From Candidatus Brocadia sp. WS118 (GTDB lineage Bacteria > Planctomycetota > Brocadiia > Brocadiales > Brocadiaceae), in the NCBI GenBank assembly GCA_007618135.1, contig PHFX01000007.1, forward strand, positions 1 through 64,000: DNA of 64,000 bases. The letters are read 5' to 3'. The notes under the pieces are model-generated. The model had not been told where the DNA came from. It did no database searches and worked only from the letters and a program-made list of their open reading frames with translations. The position numbers and the translations under genes were made by a program. Shown piece by piece: positions 53,255-62,376 of the stretch. Each line of letters starts with the position of its first letter. The first letter of the stretch is position 1.

Positions 53255-54505
53255 ATGGGATTTGTAAAAGGTCTGAAATGCCGGGAGTGTGGAACGCCAT
53301 ATCCAAAGGAGCCACTGCATGTCTGCAGCTTTTGTTTTGGCCCACTGGAAGTCGATTATGATTACGAGGGGATTAAGAAGGTTTTGACCAGAAAACTGAT
53401 CGAATCCCGAGGCAAAACCATGTGGCGTTACCAGGAGTTGCTGCCGGTTGACGGCGAACCTACGGTGGGCGCACAGGTTGGTTTTACCCCGCTTGTCAAG
53501 GCAAACAACCTTGCCAGAGTCCTTGGAGTTAAGGAACTATACGTGAAGAATGATTCGGTAAATTATCCAACGTTTTCTTTTAAGGACCGGGTTGTCTCCA
53601 CTGCCCTGACAAAGGCAAAGGAATTTGGGTATAAAACGGTTGGATGCGCCACAACAGGAAACCTGGGGAACGCGGTAGCCGCCCAGGCTGTGCAGGCATG
53701 CCTGGAAAGCTACATCATCATGCCAGCCGATCTTGAACAGGGCAAGATTGTTGGTACGTTGATCTACGGCACCAACGTAATTAAAATCCGGGGAAACTAT
53801 GATAATGTAAACAAGCTGTGCTCAGAGATTGCGGACAAATACGGATGGGCAATTGTAAATGTGAATCTGAGACCTTACTACGGAGAAGGCTCCAAGACCT
53901 ATGGATATGAGATTCTGGAACAGTTGGGATGGAAGGCACCAAAGCATATTGTCGTTCCTATGGCTGGTGGTTCCTTGATTACGAAGATAGAAAAGGCCAT
54001 TAAAGAATTCGTAAAACTGGGGCTTATTGATCGTGCGGACACCAAACTCCACGGCGCCCAGGCAAGCGGCAGTGCGCCAATAACTACGGCTGTCAAGCAG
54101 GAAACCGACGTGATAAAACCCGTGAAACCCAAGACTATCGCCCAGTCAATCGCCATCGGCAATCCGGCTGACGGGTATTATTCCGTGAAGTCTATTAACG
54201 TATCCGGTGGATGGGCGGAGGATGTAACTGATGATGAACTTGTGGAGGGCATTAAATTGCTTGCCCGAACTGAGGGTATCTTTACAGAAACTGCAGGCGG
54301 TGTGACGGTTGCGGTTACAAAAAAACTCATTGAACAGGGCAAAATCCCTCGTGACGAATCCATTGTCATCAGTGTAACAGGGAATGGACTAAAGACCCAG
54401 GAGGCAGTTCTGGACAAATTGGAAGTTCCGAGGATTATTAACCCTTCCCTCTCTGAATTTGACGCCATTATGGATGAAAAGATGGCTGTGGCACAGAAAA
54501 GGTAA
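53255..54505 (+). CDS. Threonine-synthase-like PLP enzyme under SAM control
   Basis: Fold-type II PLP enzyme, closest to threonine synthase. A zinc ribbon opens it (C9, C12, C24, C27: CRECGTPY...CSFCFGP). PLP lysine K110 is in NYPTFSFKDR, phosphate-binding loop in CATTGNLGNAVAAQA, and the C-terminal TGNGLKTQEAV is threonine-synthase-like. GGAGG precedes the ATG. Two contextual clues argue against plain threonine synthesis: a SAM-I riboswitch controls it, and the next gene is a ThiS/MoaD sulfur carrier. I infer an enzyme that puts carrier-bound sulfur on an activated homoserine, giving homocysteine. Ordinary threonine synthase remains possible. Confidence 0.9.
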   Translation: MGFVKGLKCRECGTPYPKEPLHVCSFCFGPLEVDYDYEGIKKVLTRKLIESRGKTMWRYQELLPVDGEPTVGAQVGFTPLVKANNLARVLGVKELYVKNDSVNYPTFSFKDRVVSTALTKAKEFGYKTVGCATTGNLGNAVAAQAVQACLESYIIMPADLEQGKIVGTLIYGTNVIKIRGNYDNVNKLCSEIADKYGWAIVNVNLRPYYGEGSKTYGYEILEQLGWKAPKHIVVPMAGGSLITKIEKAIKEFVKLGLIDRADTKLHGAQASGSAPITTAVKQETDVIKPVKPKTIAQSIAIGNPADGYYSVKSINVSGGWAEDVTDDELVEGIKLLARTEGIFTETAGGVTVAVTKKLIEQGKIPRDESIVISVTGNGLKTQEAVLDKLEVPRIINPSLSEFDAIMDEKMAVAQKR

Positions 54506-54575
54506 TGAATTTCTTGGCGAGGCAATGCCTTAGACCGGTAAAAAATCAACCTAAACATTATAAAGGAGTATGAAC

Positions 54576-54857
54576 ATGGCAGTAACGGTACGCATTCCAA
54601 CCCCACTGAGAAGCCTTACCAAAGGCGCCGATGAGGTAAAGGTGGAAGGAAAGAATATTAAGGATATTGTCGAAAGTCTTGAAGCAAATTATAAAGGAAT
54701 TAAAGAGAGGATTTGTGACAACGACGGACAGATTAGAAGGTTTATTAATTTTTACCTGAATGATGAAGATATAAGGTTTATGGGTAACCTCAATACTCCG
54801 GTCAAAGACGGCGATCATATCTCTATCGTGCCTGCCATTGCCGGCGGGCACTCGTAG
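54576..54857 (+). CDS. ThiS/MoaD-family sulfur-carrier protein with GGHS tail
   Basis: Beta-grasp ubiquitin-like protein of 93 residues. It begins MAVTVRIPTPLRSLTKGADE, has the FYLNDEDIRFMGNLNTPVKDGD strand-turn near 70 (quoted in part) and ends IVPAIAGGHS. The GG is the thiocarboxylate-forming end, but two residues, His-Ser, follow it, so a protease (JAMM/Mec-type) would have to trim them before adenylation by a MoeB-like E1. ATG 54576 is chosen: AAGGAG is 7 bases upstream, whereas ATG 54570 would be too close. It is 70 bases after the PLP enzyme gene with no terminator between, one operon under SAM control. Confidence 0.92.
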   Translation: MAVTVRIPTPLRSLTKGADEVKVEGKNIKDIVESLEANYKGIKERICDNDGQIRRFINFYLNDEDIRFMGNLNTPVKDGDHISIVPAIAGGHS

Positions 54858-54894
54858 TGCAACGAGATTTGGTACGGTTTTTCCTAACCCGCGA

Positions 54895-54951
54895 GGTGGG
54901 TCAACCGTCCCGGTTGACATCATAATGACAAGCGGGGACGCTTGTCCTACC
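54895..54951 (-). repeat. Double-hairpin interspersed repeat, copy 4 (inverted)
   Basis: GGTGGGTCAACCGTCCCGGT...TGAC then GACAAGCG/CGCTTGTC and CCTACC; this copy is in the opposite orientation to the others. It lies between the sulfur-carrier gene and the convergent antiporter. Confidence 0.9.
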
Positions 54952-54996
54952 GATAAGGGGGGAATGTGGTTGTGGCACCGGGCGTACAGGTGTGGT

Positions 54997-56127
54997 TTAT
55001 AAAAAATAAGCGGTAATGGCAATGATGAGATAAAAGGACAGCAGTGAAAATCCCTCCCACCAGTTACTCTTGTTGTCGTGGACAACGAGCCAGGTGCCGC
55101 CGATAGACATGGCAAGGGTAATCAACTCGATCTTGTTAAAAATCAGGTTGAAATTTTGTCCAAAAAGGCCGGCAATAAGGACACAAATGGGTGAAACGAA
55201 GAGGGCAATCTGTACGCTGCTTTCTGAGGCAATGGCCAGGCTCAGATTGATCTTGTTTTTCATGGCAGAACCAATGGCAACAGAATGTTCGGCTACGTTA
55301 CCGACCAGCGGCAGGATGATCAAACCAACAAACGACGGTGGAATATGGGTGGATTCCACCAGGGGCTCTATCTGGTGCACTAATATCTCCGACATATAGA
55401 CGAGTCCGCCCGTTGCAGATATCAGGACTACCAGACTTTTAGCCAAACTCCACTTGGGCGCCGTGGCTTCGATATCCTCGTGAATAACCTGAGATACCTC
55501 TTTGTTTTCACGGTTTACCATGCTATAAAAGACCCCAACAAAGTAGACCATGAGTAAGACTACGGCAATACCGATACTATACTTGTTGAGAGCCAATACC
55601 GAGTCCTCTTTTGCAAAGATAGAAGGCACGACAAAACACATGGCAGCCATCGAGAGATGGATGGTTGTCGTCCCGGTAATAATAGGGCTCAGCTTCAAAT
55701 TACCAAATTTTATGCCGCCGCAAAAAAGACTTAACCCCAGGATGAGAAGGATATTCCCAATAATTGAGCCTATCAGGGAATATTTTACAATATCGATTAG
55801 GCCGCTTTTAATGGCCAGGATTGCAATCACCAGTTCTGCAGCATTGCCAAAAGTGGCATTGATAATGCCGGAAAGGTGTTCGCCGGTCTTATCGGAAAGT
55901 ACCTCAGTCGCCTCACCCAGGAAGTGAGCCAGCGGAATCAGAGCGACTCCGGCTAAAATGAAGGTAATAACCACCGGGAAGTGACACCAATAAGCAATGA
56001 TGGTGACCGGTATCAGCAGCAAGAGATAATGCCAAAAGCCAGGTTTCGGGAACAATGGTAATATCCTTTCGGAAAGACGATACCGGAAGCCAATTGCAAT
56101 GAATTGCGTAACGCTGCTATGCCGCAA
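54997..56127 (-). CDS. Ca2+/H+ antiporter, CaCA (CAX) family
   Basis: Inner-membrane calcium (or other cation)/proton exchanger with about 11 hydrophobic segments. Both alpha-repeats are present: GEATEVLSDKTGEHLSGIIN...FGNAAELVIAI (about 68-105) and FVGLIILPLVGNVAEHSVAIGSA (about 265-290, quoted in part). The paired GNAAE/GNVAEH acidic signatures are the ion-binding helices. Length 376 is normal. The N-terminal 20 residues before the first helix are basic. A double-hairpin repeat copy flanks each end of the gene. Confidence 0.93.
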   Translation of the reverse strand: MRHSSVTQFIAIGFRYRLSERILPLFPKPGFWHYLLLLIPVTIIAYWCHFPVVITFILAGVALIPLAHFLGEATEVLSDKTGEHLSGIINATFGNAAELVIAILAIKSGLIDIVKYSLIGSIIGNILLILGLSLFCGGIKFGNLKLSPIITGTTTIHLSMAAMCFVVPSIFAKEDSVLALNKYSIGIAVVLLMVYFVGVFYSMVNRENKEVSQVIHEDIEATAPKWSLAKSLVVLISATGGLVYMSEILVHQIEPLVESTHIPPSFVGLIILPLVGNVAEHSVAIGSAMKNKINLSLAIASESSVQIALFVSPICVLIAGLFGQNFNLIFNKIELITLAMSIGGTWLVVHDNKSNWWEGFSLLSFYLIIAITAYFL

Positions 56128-56143
56128 CCAAATCCCCCCTATC

Positions 56144-56201
56144 GGTAGGACAAGCGTCCCCGCTTGTCATTATGATGTCAACCGGGGACGGTTGACCTAC
56201 C
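56144..56201 (+). repeat. Double-hairpin interspersed repeat, copy 5
   Basis: GGTAGGACAAGCGTCCCCGC, TTGTCATTATGAT, GTCAACCGGGGACGGTTGAC, CTACC. The most regular copy, identical over long stretches to copies 2 and 3. Confidence 0.9.
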
Positions 56202-56366
56202 TCAGGGATTAAGGGATGTGCCAAAAAGCCTACGAAGTTTTTAACCGAAATGGGTATTTTAATTTTTTAATTTCTATAACCCCCACAACCCTTATGCCAT
56301 CAGTCGTCTCACTCTCCGAGATTACACCACCTTCATGATAAAGAATCAGATTCTCTCTCAGTAAAG

Positions 56367-56445
<79 letters not shown>

Positions 56446-56523
56446 CATTTCTTAGCATTTCCCAATACTTTACCACAAAGACAAAAAGGACACAAAGAAA
56501 AACCTGAAGTGATAAAAAATTCC

Positions 56524-56673
56524 GTAACAATTTAGTTTTTTGAAAAATTCCAACAATGGCGATGTCTGCCTCGCAGTGTAGGGGCGAAGCATTTGCCCGT
56601 TTGAGTATGAATGCATGTATGCCAATTACCGCAAATGCTTCGCCCCTACTTTTTCAAAAAACTAAATTGTTAC
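56524..56673. mobile_element. MITE, 150 bp, with 24-bp terminal inverted repeats and 8-bp target duplication
   Basis: The ends (56524-56547 and 56650-56673, beginning GTAACAATTTAG and continuing to TTTGAAAAA) are perfect 24-bp inverted repeats. AAAATTCC flanks the element directly on both sides, a target-site duplication. Inside are a second inverted pair GTAGGGGCGAAGCATTTGC and its complement, so the whole folds into one long stem. No gene inside; movement would need a transposase elsewhere. Confidence 0.85.
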
Positions 56674-56718
56674 AAAATTCCTTTCCGGAAAATACCTGTG
56701 GAAAACCGGTATCTCTAT

Positions 56719-58947
56719 TCATTGCACCTCAAACAGCACCTTCTCAATCCCAATATTTCCTTCACTATCAAATGCATTGACGATCAGGGTATAACTACCT
56801 GATAAAAGGGATTTGGTGGTGATTTGAAATGATTCCTCAAGGCTATCGAAGACTCCATCCACAGGATACGCCGAGACCCATTCCTGTCCATCAATAGTGT
56901 ATTGTACCTTTCCAATTTTACTGTAATCGTCCTTCGCAGTGCCTGAAATGACATACCTCCCTCCCGTTCCAGCCACCGCATTCAACGACGTAATGCCTGG
57001 CCTTGTGTTATCAATTACTACCGGTTCAATCGTTTTCTCTGCGCTGAACGCAGTCTCAGGCGGGTTATCAGGATCATCGCTTACGATCAGCCTTACCTGG
57101 TATTCACCATCAGGCAGGCGCAAGGTATCCCATGTAAACGCCCCCTTTTTTTGTGTATCCTTATCGATAACCTTCCACATCTTTTCCTCAACGCCCCGGT
57201 AATACAGGGTCAATTGCAGCGTATCGTTGTTTGGGTCTTCCGCCTCCCATTGGATACTTTTTTGGGCAATCTGATGATGAGGCTTTTGGCCAGCGGTTCC
57301 CTGGGGCCTCGATTCTACCTTGCCATCAGTTTTTGTCTCAGGCGGCTTTTGTGATACCGGTGAAAGCTCCTTTTCCACCACAAAACTGATGATCCTTGGC
57401 GGCTGGTTTTTGGGAAGATACGAAAGTGATACCTCGTTTAAAACAGGGGTTGAATTGCCGTTCTTTGTCTGGAGAATGGCTTTGTACTGAATAAACCGTG
57501 CAGGGGGGCTTGTGATTCTTTCCCCCGTTATCGTATAGGGTGCAGACCACCCGCTCCAGGCAGCATCGGGTTTTTCGCCGTTTCCTGAACGGGTGGACAG
57601 AGTAAGCTCTGTGTCTTCCGGCTGTATGCTTGTCCAATAAATACAGCCCCAATTCGATGGCGCAGTGGTATCAAGCACATTCGATATAAAACTTCCCTCT
57701 TTCATAAACGACGGTGATATCTTATAAACTTTCCCCATATTGCCCGTGCCGAAATAGAGTTCATTATTGCCGGTATTGAGACAGCATAACGCCTGCACCT
57801 CCTCTACGCGTGCCAGACTGCTTGTGCTTTCATCGCCGGAAATTTTATACACCCCGGAGGTATTCCCTGTAACCACATACAGATTTTCCTGCGCGTCAAG
57901 GGACATGCCAAGGATAAAAGCCTGACTGGTTTCCAGTTTTTTTTGGGCAAGCCCTTCCTGGCTGATTTTATAAACGTAGTTTGGTGCGGTTGGAAGACCT
58001 GTGGTCTTCGTAGGCGCTTCTATACCCTTCGATACCGGTTTTTGCTTTTGCGGGGGTGCCGGTTGTGCCATAGGATATTCTTCCGGGAGGTTTAAATCCC
58101 ATGATTTTTCTTCCTTAAAAAGAGAGGTAATAGCTCCGGCTTGTACGGGCGGCTGGGATGGCTGAGCCACAGGCACTTGTGCCTGAGCGCCTGATGCCGT
58201 TCCGGCGTAAATATTACCGGCAGAATCTATCGAAAGACAATGGATTTCTCCTTCACTTGCATCATAGAGCACCTGCGGCTGTCCTGACGGTGTTATTTTA
58301 TATACCAAGCCATTCGGTTCCGTGCCAACATATACATTATCATATCGGTCGTGGAGTACATCCAGGAGATTGGTCTCCGGCGAGTCAAAAAAAACGGCCG
58401 GTATGCCATCCGGAGATATTTTGAACAGCATGCCATCATTCCCGGTAGCGGCAAAGAGATTGGAATTGCTGTCCACGGACATATCCCATATATAGGGCGC
58501 CGGCAGGCTGCAAAACACGGTAGCCTCGCCGTGATTATTTATTTTATAAATGACACCCCTGGGCGCAGTCCCTGCATAGAGATTGCCGGATTTATCGGCA
58601 GCAAGACTCTGGATATATAATTCCGGAGATTTGAAGAGTTCCACAGCCTCAGACCCATCCTTTATCAGATAAACCGCTCCGGGGTCACCCGTACCAGCGA
58701 ACACCCGGTTTTGTAAATCTGCGGTTATTGACCAGACAAAGGCGCCTTTGATGCCCGCGACAGCCTCTATGATGGGAGAAAGCCGTATTTCCCCTTTATT
58801 ATTGATAGAGACATCCTGAACCCTGCCTTTGCTGAAATCAGATTCTGCCGATTGTGTCCACGTGTTCGTTGTGGTACCAAAGGCAAAAGAAGTGAAGAGC
58901 ATAAGGAAAAATACCGTGCAGATGTATCGTAATGCAAGACCTTTCAT
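56719..58947 (-). CDS. Exported beta-propeller protein with C-terminal Ig-like domains
   Basis: Signal peptide (about 8-25, FFLMLFTSFAFG). Residues about 45-430 contain repeated propeller blades (GDPGAVYLIKDGS, GTAPRGVIYKINNHGE, ATGNDGMLFKISPDGI, GTEPNGLVYKITPSGQ), with G-x-x-P/G-G-x-[VL]-YKI repeating every 40 residues. A Pro-rich linker (PAPPQKQKPVSKGIEAPTK) follows, then beta domains to 742 (DTLRLPDGEYQVRLIVSDDP, SGSYTLIVNAFDSEGN). It lies 11 bases after the S55 peptidase gene, so they are one operon. The role is unknown; a scaffold or sensor at the envelope is plausible. Confidence 0.8.
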   Translation of the reverse strand: MKGLALRYICTVFFLMLFTSFAFGTTTNTWTQSAESDFSKGRVQDVSINNKGEIRLSPIIEAVAGIKGAFVWSITADLQNRVFAGTGDPGAVYLIKDGSEAVELFKSPELYIQSLAADKSGNLYAGTAPRGVIYKINNHGEATVFCSLPAPYIWDMSVDSNSNLFAATGNDGMLFKISPDGIPAVFFDSPETNLLDVLHDRYDNVYVGTEPNGLVYKITPSGQPQVLYDASEGEIHCLSIDSAGNIYAGTASGAQAQVPVAQPSQPPVQAGAITSLFKEEKSWDLNLPEEYPMAQPAPPQKQKPVSKGIEAPTKTTGLPTAPNYVYKISQEGLAQKKLETSQAFILGMSLDAQENLYVVTGNTSGVYKISGDESTSSLARVEEVQALCCLNTGNNELYFGTGNMGKVYKISPSFMKEGSFISNVLDTTAPSNWGCIYWTSIQPEDTELTLSTRSGNGEKPDAAWSGWSAPYTITGERITSPPARFIQYKAILQTKNGNSTPVLNEVSLSYLPKNQPPRIISFVVEKELSPVSQKPPETKTDGKVESRPQGTAGQKPHHQIAQKSIQWEAEDPNNDTLQLTLYYRGVEEKMWKVIDKDTQKKGAFTWDTLRLPDGEYQVRLIVSDDPDNPPETAFSAEKTIEPVVIDNTRPGITSLNAVAGTGGRYVISGTAKDDYSKIGKVQYTIDGQEWVSAYPVDGVFDSLEESFQITTKSLLSGSYTLIVNAFDSEGNIGIEKVLFEVQ

Positions 58948-58958
58948 AATGGTTCCTT

Positions 58959-60776
58959 TTACTTAACTGATATGGGGATCGTTTGATTTCCGTTGAGCAC
59001 GTATTCCATCGGAACCCGGCATACCACTTCGTCAAAAAGAGGACCGACTCCGCTGTAATTGGAAAAACTCATGATGGAAAGCATGGATGCCGGAAGCGAC
59101 GGAAACCCCTCTCCTTTATACGTAATTCCCTTCTTTGCCAGCAGGATACGCACCAGGAGATTGTTATTCCGTTCCATGTTTTCGACATATCGTATGAGTT
59201 GTTCAAAATTCGTGGGAAAGTACTTCCCTGCAGACCGCCCCAGATTCAATGCCTGGCCATAGGTAGCGTCACAGGCGGTAAGGTTTAACATGCTTCCGGG
59301 AAGGGTGTCTTCAGGTATGTGCATGAGTACAGTTTGATAAAAATTTTCGCCGGTAAAAGGTTTCAGACACACGTCGACCTGAAGCGTGTCCCCCGGTTTT
59401 ACCTGTTTTTTATCCACCCTGATCGATTCAATGTAGGCTGTCTTCCGGGTATCCAATACCGTAATTTTCAGGTCGATCCTGGTTGGATGCGCCTGACGAA
59501 ACTGATTGTTAATGATCATCGTAAAAGGCTGAACGATATGGTTCAGAGAAAACCACGACTGGTCAAGTTCATAAAAAACGTTTTCGATGACGACAGGGTT
59601 TTCATACCCTTCGATGTGAGCTGATAATTTTATATGCACCGATTTTTCCCCTACCTTGCGCTCGGTGGATAACACCGCGCTTTGGGCAGCCATTAAGATA
59701 AGACTGGGTGTTAAAAGTTTATTATCCACGATCTCAAAATCGTATTTGAGTTTTTGTGAACCTTCCACTTCGATATGGCAAGGTATCATCCGTGATGATT
59801 CTCCAAGAATACCGGCAATTCCCGACCTCCTGTCCTGACGTATTCTGCCAACGATTTCTCCCGGGGATGCCATTTTCACAGAATTCGATTGACTGCTGAG
59901 TACCGTATAAACATAGGCTGAAGCCATGGGAAGGTCTGCATTTCCCGTTTGGAGAAAAGGATGTCCAAAGGCAAGGACGTTATCTCCATCCACGTAAGTT
60001 ACCGTTCCAACGATGGCTGCACTCAGGTCACCCCTGATCAGAATGGCTGCCACTGACGCCCCCGGAACAAGCCTGCTCTTTTCCGGAGGATCTGCAGGAA
60101 GGGCATAACTCCCTCCCTGGACGGGATACCACCCATACGAATGAAAAAGAGGTTGCATGTTTTTCAACACATCGCTTTCAACCCCTGACACCACTAAGGG
60201 AGAGAGAATCGGTGTAAGGGTTATTTTCCCGGCATCATGGTACGTTGATTCCTGCGGTATCGAAGAAGTCGCCGTCGGTTTTGCAAGTAGTCCCTCCTGA
60301 GAAAAGGATGGGATGTCCCAGTCTGCTGAGGCCGGCAAAATGCCTTTTTCCTGTGGCGGTATATTGAGGAGGGTGCTTTTCATTTCTTCAATCGGGGTGA
60401 TTCCTGCAATCGGTTCTTTTGCAAAGCTCCATCCGTAGGCTACGGCACCTATAAGACGGTTACTGATATAAACGGGACTGCCGCTCATACCGGCGATAAT
60501 ACCCGATTTTTCCAGAGGACCACCCGACATCCTGACCAAAATCATATTGCTCTTCGCTTCCCAGTTTCGTAAAATACCTAATACTTCGACATTAAATATT
60601 TCTATCCGGTCGCCGGTGAAAACGGTCTTGCCGTAACCCTTCATACCCGGCATAATTTCGTCGACGTTCATGACATTTTCTGCGGAAAAGAGTGAAGGTT
60701 TTCCTTGGGAAACGAATACAGAGAAGACGCTGAAAATCACGAAAAGATAGGTTGTTTTGCGAGTCTTTTGTTCCAT
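58959..60776 (-). CDS. SpoIVB-like serine peptidase (S55 family), exported
   Basis: Signal peptide (about 10-30, LFVIFSVFSVFVSQG). The S55 domain spans about 35-290: EIMPGMKGYGKTVFTGD near 40, and the nucleophile Ser in IIAGMSGSPVYISNRLIGAV (about 108, GMSGSP is the S55 hallmark), with VAYGWSFAKEPIAGITPIEEM next to it. His and Asp of the triad are within the same region (GHPFLQTG near 268, and a His near 190). The rest (300-605) is beta-rich. In Bacillus SpoIVB triggers sporulation signalling; in this lineage its homologues must have another role. In operon with the beta-propeller gene that follows. Confidence 0.85.
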   Translation of the reverse strand: MEQKTRKTTYLFVIFSVFSVFVSQGKPSLFSAENVMNVDEIMPGMKGYGKTVFTGDRIEIFNVEVLGILRNWEAKSNMILVRMSGGPLEKSGIIAGMSGSPVYISNRLIGAVAYGWSFAKEPIAGITPIEEMKSTLLNIPPQEKGILPASADWDIPSFSQEGLLAKPTATSSIPQESTYHDAGKITLTPILSPLVVSGVESDVLKNMQPLFHSYGWYPVQGGSYALPADPPEKSRLVPGASVAAILIRGDLSAAIVGTVTYVDGDNVLAFGHPFLQTGNADLPMASAYVYTVLSSQSNSVKMASPGEIVGRIRQDRRSGIAGILGESSRMIPCHIEVEGSQKLKYDFEIVDNKLLTPSLILMAAQSAVLSTERKVGEKSVHIKLSAHIEGYENPVVIENVFYELDQSWFSLNHIVQPFTMIINNQFRQAHPTRIDLKITVLDTRKTAYIESIRVDKKQVKPGDTLQVDVCLKPFTGENFYQTVLMHIPEDTLPGSMLNLTACDATYGQALNLGRSAGKYFPTNFEQLIRYVENMERNNNLLVRILLAKKGITYKGEGFPSLPASMLSIMSFSNYSGVGPLFDEVVCRVPMEYVLNGNQTIPISVK

Positions 60777-60986
60777 GCAGAAAACTCTACCAAATTTCGC
60801 GATTTATTGTCAAGGCATAAAAGAAGTTGAAATATGGACGCGAAGCATTTACACTATTTAAAGATGACCAAATGCATGTGCAATCCAATGGCGACCGATG
60901 ATTCGACGATAATTCTATTTTGTGCCTTTGGTGTGACGAAGGTCACTACGGCACTTTCCGTAAATATGCTGTTTTAGACTGTCGTG

Positions 60987-61613
60987 ATGGTAACAAGAGT
61001 CCTGAATCTAAAAGATCAAAATCTGTATTCAGATCACATAGCAAAGGCTGCTTATGCATTACGGGAGGGAGAACTGGTTGTATTCCCTACAGAAACGGTA
61101 TATGGTCTGGGAGCGAACGGAGATAATGCGAAAGCCATCGAACGTATCTATAAACTAAAGAAAAGAGATAAAGAGAAGAGGCTTACCCTGATGATTGCTG
61201 ACGCTGATGATGTGAAAAAACATGTCGACCATTTCTCCGGCACGGCAGAGAAATTGATGAAATTTTTTTGGCCCGGGGCATTGGCGATTGTTTTCCCTTT
61301 AAAGGATGGGTCGGATATCAGCATACGATTTCCCGATGATACCGCAGCAAGGGATTTGATCCGCACGGCAGAAGTGCCTATTGTTACCACGAGCGCAAAT
61401 ATTTCCGGATATCCTCCGTCCACAGATGCACAGCAGGTGTTAATGGATTTTAAGGGAAAGATCAATATAATCCTCGACGGCGGTTCGACACGCTTTCGTT
61501 CCCCTTCAACGGTACTGAAGTTGAAGGATGAGGGCTTTGAGATCATTCGCCACGGTATCATTTCAGAGTCTATGATACGAAGTTGTCTTGAAAATACCCT
61601 GGTAAAAGTTTAA
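60987..61613 (+). CDS. tsaC: Threonylcarbamoyl-AMP synthase (Sua5/YrdC/TsaC)
   Basis: First step of t6A37 tRNA modification: makes threonylcarbamoyl-AMP from threonine, bicarbonate and ATP. LREGELVVFPTETVYGLGANG (about 25-45, quoted in part), IYKLKKRDKEKRLTLMI, FFWPGALAIVFPLKDG, VPIVTTSANISGYP and STVLKLKDEGFEIIRHG are all typical. Length 209 is that of the short TsaC type (no Sua5 C-domain). Either GTG 60984 or ATG 60987 could start it; the ATG is chosen. It stands alone. Confidence 0.95.
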   Translation: MVTRVLNLKDQNLYSDHIAKAAYALREGELVVFPTETVYGLGANGDNAKAIERIYKLKKRDKEKRLTLMIADADDVKKHVDHFSGTAEKLMKFFWPGALAIVFPLKDGSDISIRFPDDTAARDLIRTAEVPIVTTSANISGYPPSTDAQQVLMDFKGKINIILDGGSTRFRSPSTVLKLKDEGFEIIRHGIISESMIRSCLENTLVKV

Positions 61614-61644
61614 TATTTGGTATCAATTTAGTTTTTTGAAAAAT

Positions 61645-61699
61645 GTAGCGCCGATCCCTTGTGGTCGGCATTGGGCGGGGGATAAACCACCCGCGCTAC
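61645..61699 (+). repeat. Interspersed repeat family 2, short copy with MITE-like end
   Basis: GTAGCGCCGATCCCTTGTGG, TCGGCAT, then CCCGCGCTAC. Directly upstream (61625-61643) is AATTTAGTTTTTTGAAAAA, identical to 19 bases of the MITE end at 56524, so the two families may be related or nested. Confidence 0.75.
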
Positions 61700-61787
61700 G
61701 TATTCCGTTTTGTATTGATTACACATAAAGGTACGGTTTTTTCTTATTTTTAAACTCACAGGAATTATTTAAGAAGATACGATCAAA

Positions 61788-62240
61788 ATGAAGATCGCAT
61801 TAGCGTCAGACCACAGAGGTTTTGATTTTAAAAAACGTGTCGCAACTATGCTTGCCCAGGCGGGTCACACGGTGAAGGATTTTGGTACGGATAATAATAA
61901 CAAATCGGTAGACTACCCTGACTACGGTTTACTGGCAGCCCGTGCCGTTGGATCGGGAGAATGCGAACGGGGAATCCTGATCTGTGGTACGGGAATTGGT
62001 ATGTCTCTCATAGCGAATAAAGTAAGAGGTGTGCGGGCTGCATGCTGTCATAATCTTTATACCGTAGAGATGAGCCGGAGGCACAATGATTCGAATGTGC
62101 TGTGCATAGGCGCCGATGTTATCGATGAAGAGATTCTGGAACAGAAGGTCAAGCTGTGGATGGAAACTCTCTTTGAGGGTGGAAGACATGCCCGCCGCGT
62201 GGAAAAGATCATGGAAGTCGAAAACGGCGAAGGGATTTAG
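61788..62240 (+). CDS. rpiB: Ribose 5-phosphate isomerase B
   Basis: Interconverts ribose 5-phosphate and ribulose 5-phosphate (non-oxidative pentose phosphate pathway). KIALASDHRGFDFKKRVATML (start), VKDFGTDNNNKSVDYPDYG, GILICGTGIGMSLIANKVRGVRAACC with the catalytic Cys, and EMSRRHNDSNVLCIGADVI are the complete RpiB set. Length 150 is normal. Weak ribosome binding site (GAAGATA). Confidence 0.97.
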   Translation: MKIALASDHRGFDFKKRVATMLAQAGHTVKDFGTDNNNKSVDYPDYGLLAARAVGSGECERGILICGTGIGMSLIANKVRGVRAACCHNLYTVEMSRRHNDSNVLCIGADVIDEEILEQKVKLWMETLFEGGRHARRVEKIMEVENGEGI

Positions 62241-62376
62241 CGTTTATTTGTTAAGCGCCCCACCGTTCGAAATAACGAGTCGCATTTTCATGGAAATCCG
62301 GATATGTTGAAAAATAAAAATTTCAAAAAGGCAAATAATCAAATGATTTAAATCATCAAATAATCGATGATTGTCC

